Below, in pieces: positions 62,947-64,000 of a DNA stretch of 64,000 nt. How positions within the stretch are numbered: position 1 is the first letter of the stretch; the number at the start of each line of letters is the position of its first letter. Position numbers and translations under genes: made by a program. The DNA comes from Bifidobacterium catenulatum subsp. kashiwanohense JCM 15439 = DSM 21854 (GTDB lineage: Bacteria > Actinomycetota > Actinomycetes > Actinomycetales > Bifidobacteriaceae), in NCBI RefSeq assembly GCF_001042615.1, contig NZ_AP012327.1, positions 620,001 through 684,000 on the forward strand, read 5' to 3'. The notes beneath the pieces are model-generated. The model searched no databases. It was not told where the DNA came from and saw only the letters and a list, made by a program, of their open reading frames with translations.

Positions 62947-64000
62947 TCAGTGTTCTTCTTGGGATGAAGTAGTGGTGTATTCGTTGCCCTCGTACTTGCT
63001 CTTATACAAGGCGAATTCAGGCAGACGCACGCGATCTTCAGGAGTGAGGGACTTCAAAAAATCACTTTCATAATCGTCGAGTGCGGTCGGGTAGTCGCCA
63101 TTGAAGTAGGCTACGCACAGACCTCCATACGGGGCGTCCGCTCCTAGACCAATGGAATCGACCAAGCCGTCAAGCGAAAGGAAGGCCAGGGAATCGGCGC
63201 CGATGAAATCGCGAATTTCTTCAACGGACTTCTTTGCGGCGATCAGTTCCTTGGTGGTGGAAATATCAATGCCATAGAAGCATGGATACTTCAGCGGCGG
63301 CGAGCTGATACGCATATGCACTTCGGCAGCACCGGCTTCCTTGAGCAGCTGCACGATGCGCTTGGACGTGGTGCCGCGCACGATGGAATCGTCGATAACG
63401 ATCACACGCTTGCCTTTGACCACGCTATGAACGGCGGAAAGCTTCATACGCACGCCCTGCTCGCGCAGTTCCTGCGTCGGCTGGATGAAGGTTCGAGCCA
63501 CATACTGGTTCTTGATCAGGCCCATCTCGTTTGGCAGACCGGCTTCTTCCGCATAGCCGGAGGCCGCGGACAGCGAGGAATTCGGCACGCCAATGACCAT
63601 ATCGGCATCGACCGGCGATTCTTGGGCCAGACGCGCACCCATACGCTTGCGGGCGGAATGCACGTTCACGCCGTAAATATCGGAATCCGGGCGTGCGAAG
63701 TAGATGAATTCCATCGAGCAGATGGCCAGTTGGGTCTGGTTCGTGTACTGCACGATCTTGTATCCGTGATCATCCACGACCACGATTTCGCCCGGGCGGA
63801 TGTTGCGAACCAGTTCGGCGCCGACAATGTCGAGCGCGCAGGTTTCGGAAGCGAGCACATATGCGCCGTTCTTCATTTTGCCAAGGGAGAGCGGACGGAA
63901 GCCGTTCGGATCGAGCGCGCCAATCATGGCGTTCTCGGTCATGATCAGATAGGCAAAGCCGCCGTGCACGGTATTGAGCGATTCCTTAAGCTTGTCCATG
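62947..64000 (-). CDS. purF: Amidophosphoribosyltransferase (partial, 3' end of the gene)
   Basis: The C-terminal 351 or so residues of PurF; the gene begins beyond position 64000. The segment [20 protein letters not shown] is the end of the glutaminase domain. The PRPP loop is [20 protein letters not shown] and an N-terminal-domain strand FRPLSLGK is present. [15 protein letters not shown] is a conserved feature of the actinobacterial and Bacillus type. It makes phosphoribosylamine from PRPP and glutamine, the first committed step. purM follows. Confidence 0.95.
   Translation of the reverse strand, partial: MDKLKESLNTVHGGFAYLIMTENAMIGALDPNGFRPLSLGKMKNGAYVLASETCALDIVGAELVRNIRPGEIVVVDDHGYKIVQYTNQTQLAICSMEFIYFARPDSDIYGVNVHSARKRMGARLAQESPVDADMVIGVPNSSLSAASGYAEEAGLPNEMGLIKNQYVARTFIQPTQELREQGVRMKLSAVHSVVKGKRVIVIDDSIVRGTTSKRIVQLLKEAGAAEVHMRISSPPLKYPCFYGIDISTTKELIAAKKSVEEIRDFIGADSLAFLSLDGLVDSIGLGADAPYGGLCVAYFNGDYPTALDDYESDFLKSLTPEDRVRLPEFALYKSKYEGNEYTTTSSQEEH

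Noticed and set aside
1..64000. CRISPR arrays, insertion sequences, phage genes or an origin of replication
   Set aside because: No regularly spaced repeats, transposase or integrase frames, or DnaA-box clusters were recognised.

Overview
The window reads as a stretch of Bifidobacterium chromosome. Supporting signs are the GC-rich codon use, actinobacterial forms of DnaG, RecQ and PurE/PurK, a TetW-like ribosome-protection GTPase in an ordinary chromosomal context, LuxS, and several transsulfuration and methionine enzymes. A species in or near the B. adolescentis/catenulatum group is my guess; I could not test it. I see no phage, insertion sequence, integrase or CRISPR array.

Layout. 0-3 kb: tail of an ABC transporter ATPase gene, then cysteine synthase and cystathionine gamma-synthase. 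3-16 kb: mainly housekeeping genes (recQ, luxS, an acetyltransferase, an amino-acid permease facing alr, dnaG, an anion permease, tRNA-Arg, a TetW-like GTPase, and a Gly/Val/Val tRNA cluster on the minus strand). 16-20 kb: a four-gene polar amino-acid ABC importer. 20-28 kb: a ketopantoate-reductase-like gene, then a MetQ-MetN-MetI type importer, an aminotransferase and two Cys/Met-type PLP enzymes, which together suggest sulfur amino-acid uptake and interconversion. 28-33 kb: a stomatin-like protein and a three-gene MacB-like ABC system with an unusual CARDB-like membrane-anchored partner. 33-38 kb: a DXS-like enzyme on the minus strand, an oxidoreductase, and purE-purK.

37.7-47 kb is the most interesting part and looks like a zinc-starvation island. 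It holds two Fur-family regulators, an AdcA-like zinc-binding protein (ZnuA plus ZinT domains), a small protein with 16 cysteines just downstream of the probable zur, and an operon of six ribosomal protein paralogues (L28, L33, S14, L31, L36, L32), all without zinc-binding cysteine motifs. Facing that operon is a degenerate COG0523/CobW-like protein that resembles the mycobacterial hibernation factor Mrf by context. Two near-identical 15-bp dyads, one in each divergent promoter region, look like Zur sites. A YcgR/YcgQ-type membrane pair follows.

43.7-45 and 49.4-50.3 kb hold two decayed genes: a PAP2 phosphatase with a lost start codon, and a LacI-repressor/ribokinase remnant. Between them lie the YcgR/YcgQ pair and a large LtaS-like membrane sulfatase-fold enzyme. 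50.4-59.7 kb is a nucleoside-catabolism island (deoC, deoB, deoD, a SorC-type regulator, a pyrimidine nucleoside phosphorylase, a CNT transporter, an MFS transporter and a nucleoside hydrolase). It carries a 31-bp operator-like palindrome on the deoC promoter whose half-site recurs upstream of the phosphorylase gene. 60 kb: a tiny winged-helix protein with a transmembrane tail. 60.5-64 kb: purD, purM and purF on the minus strand, with purF running off the window.
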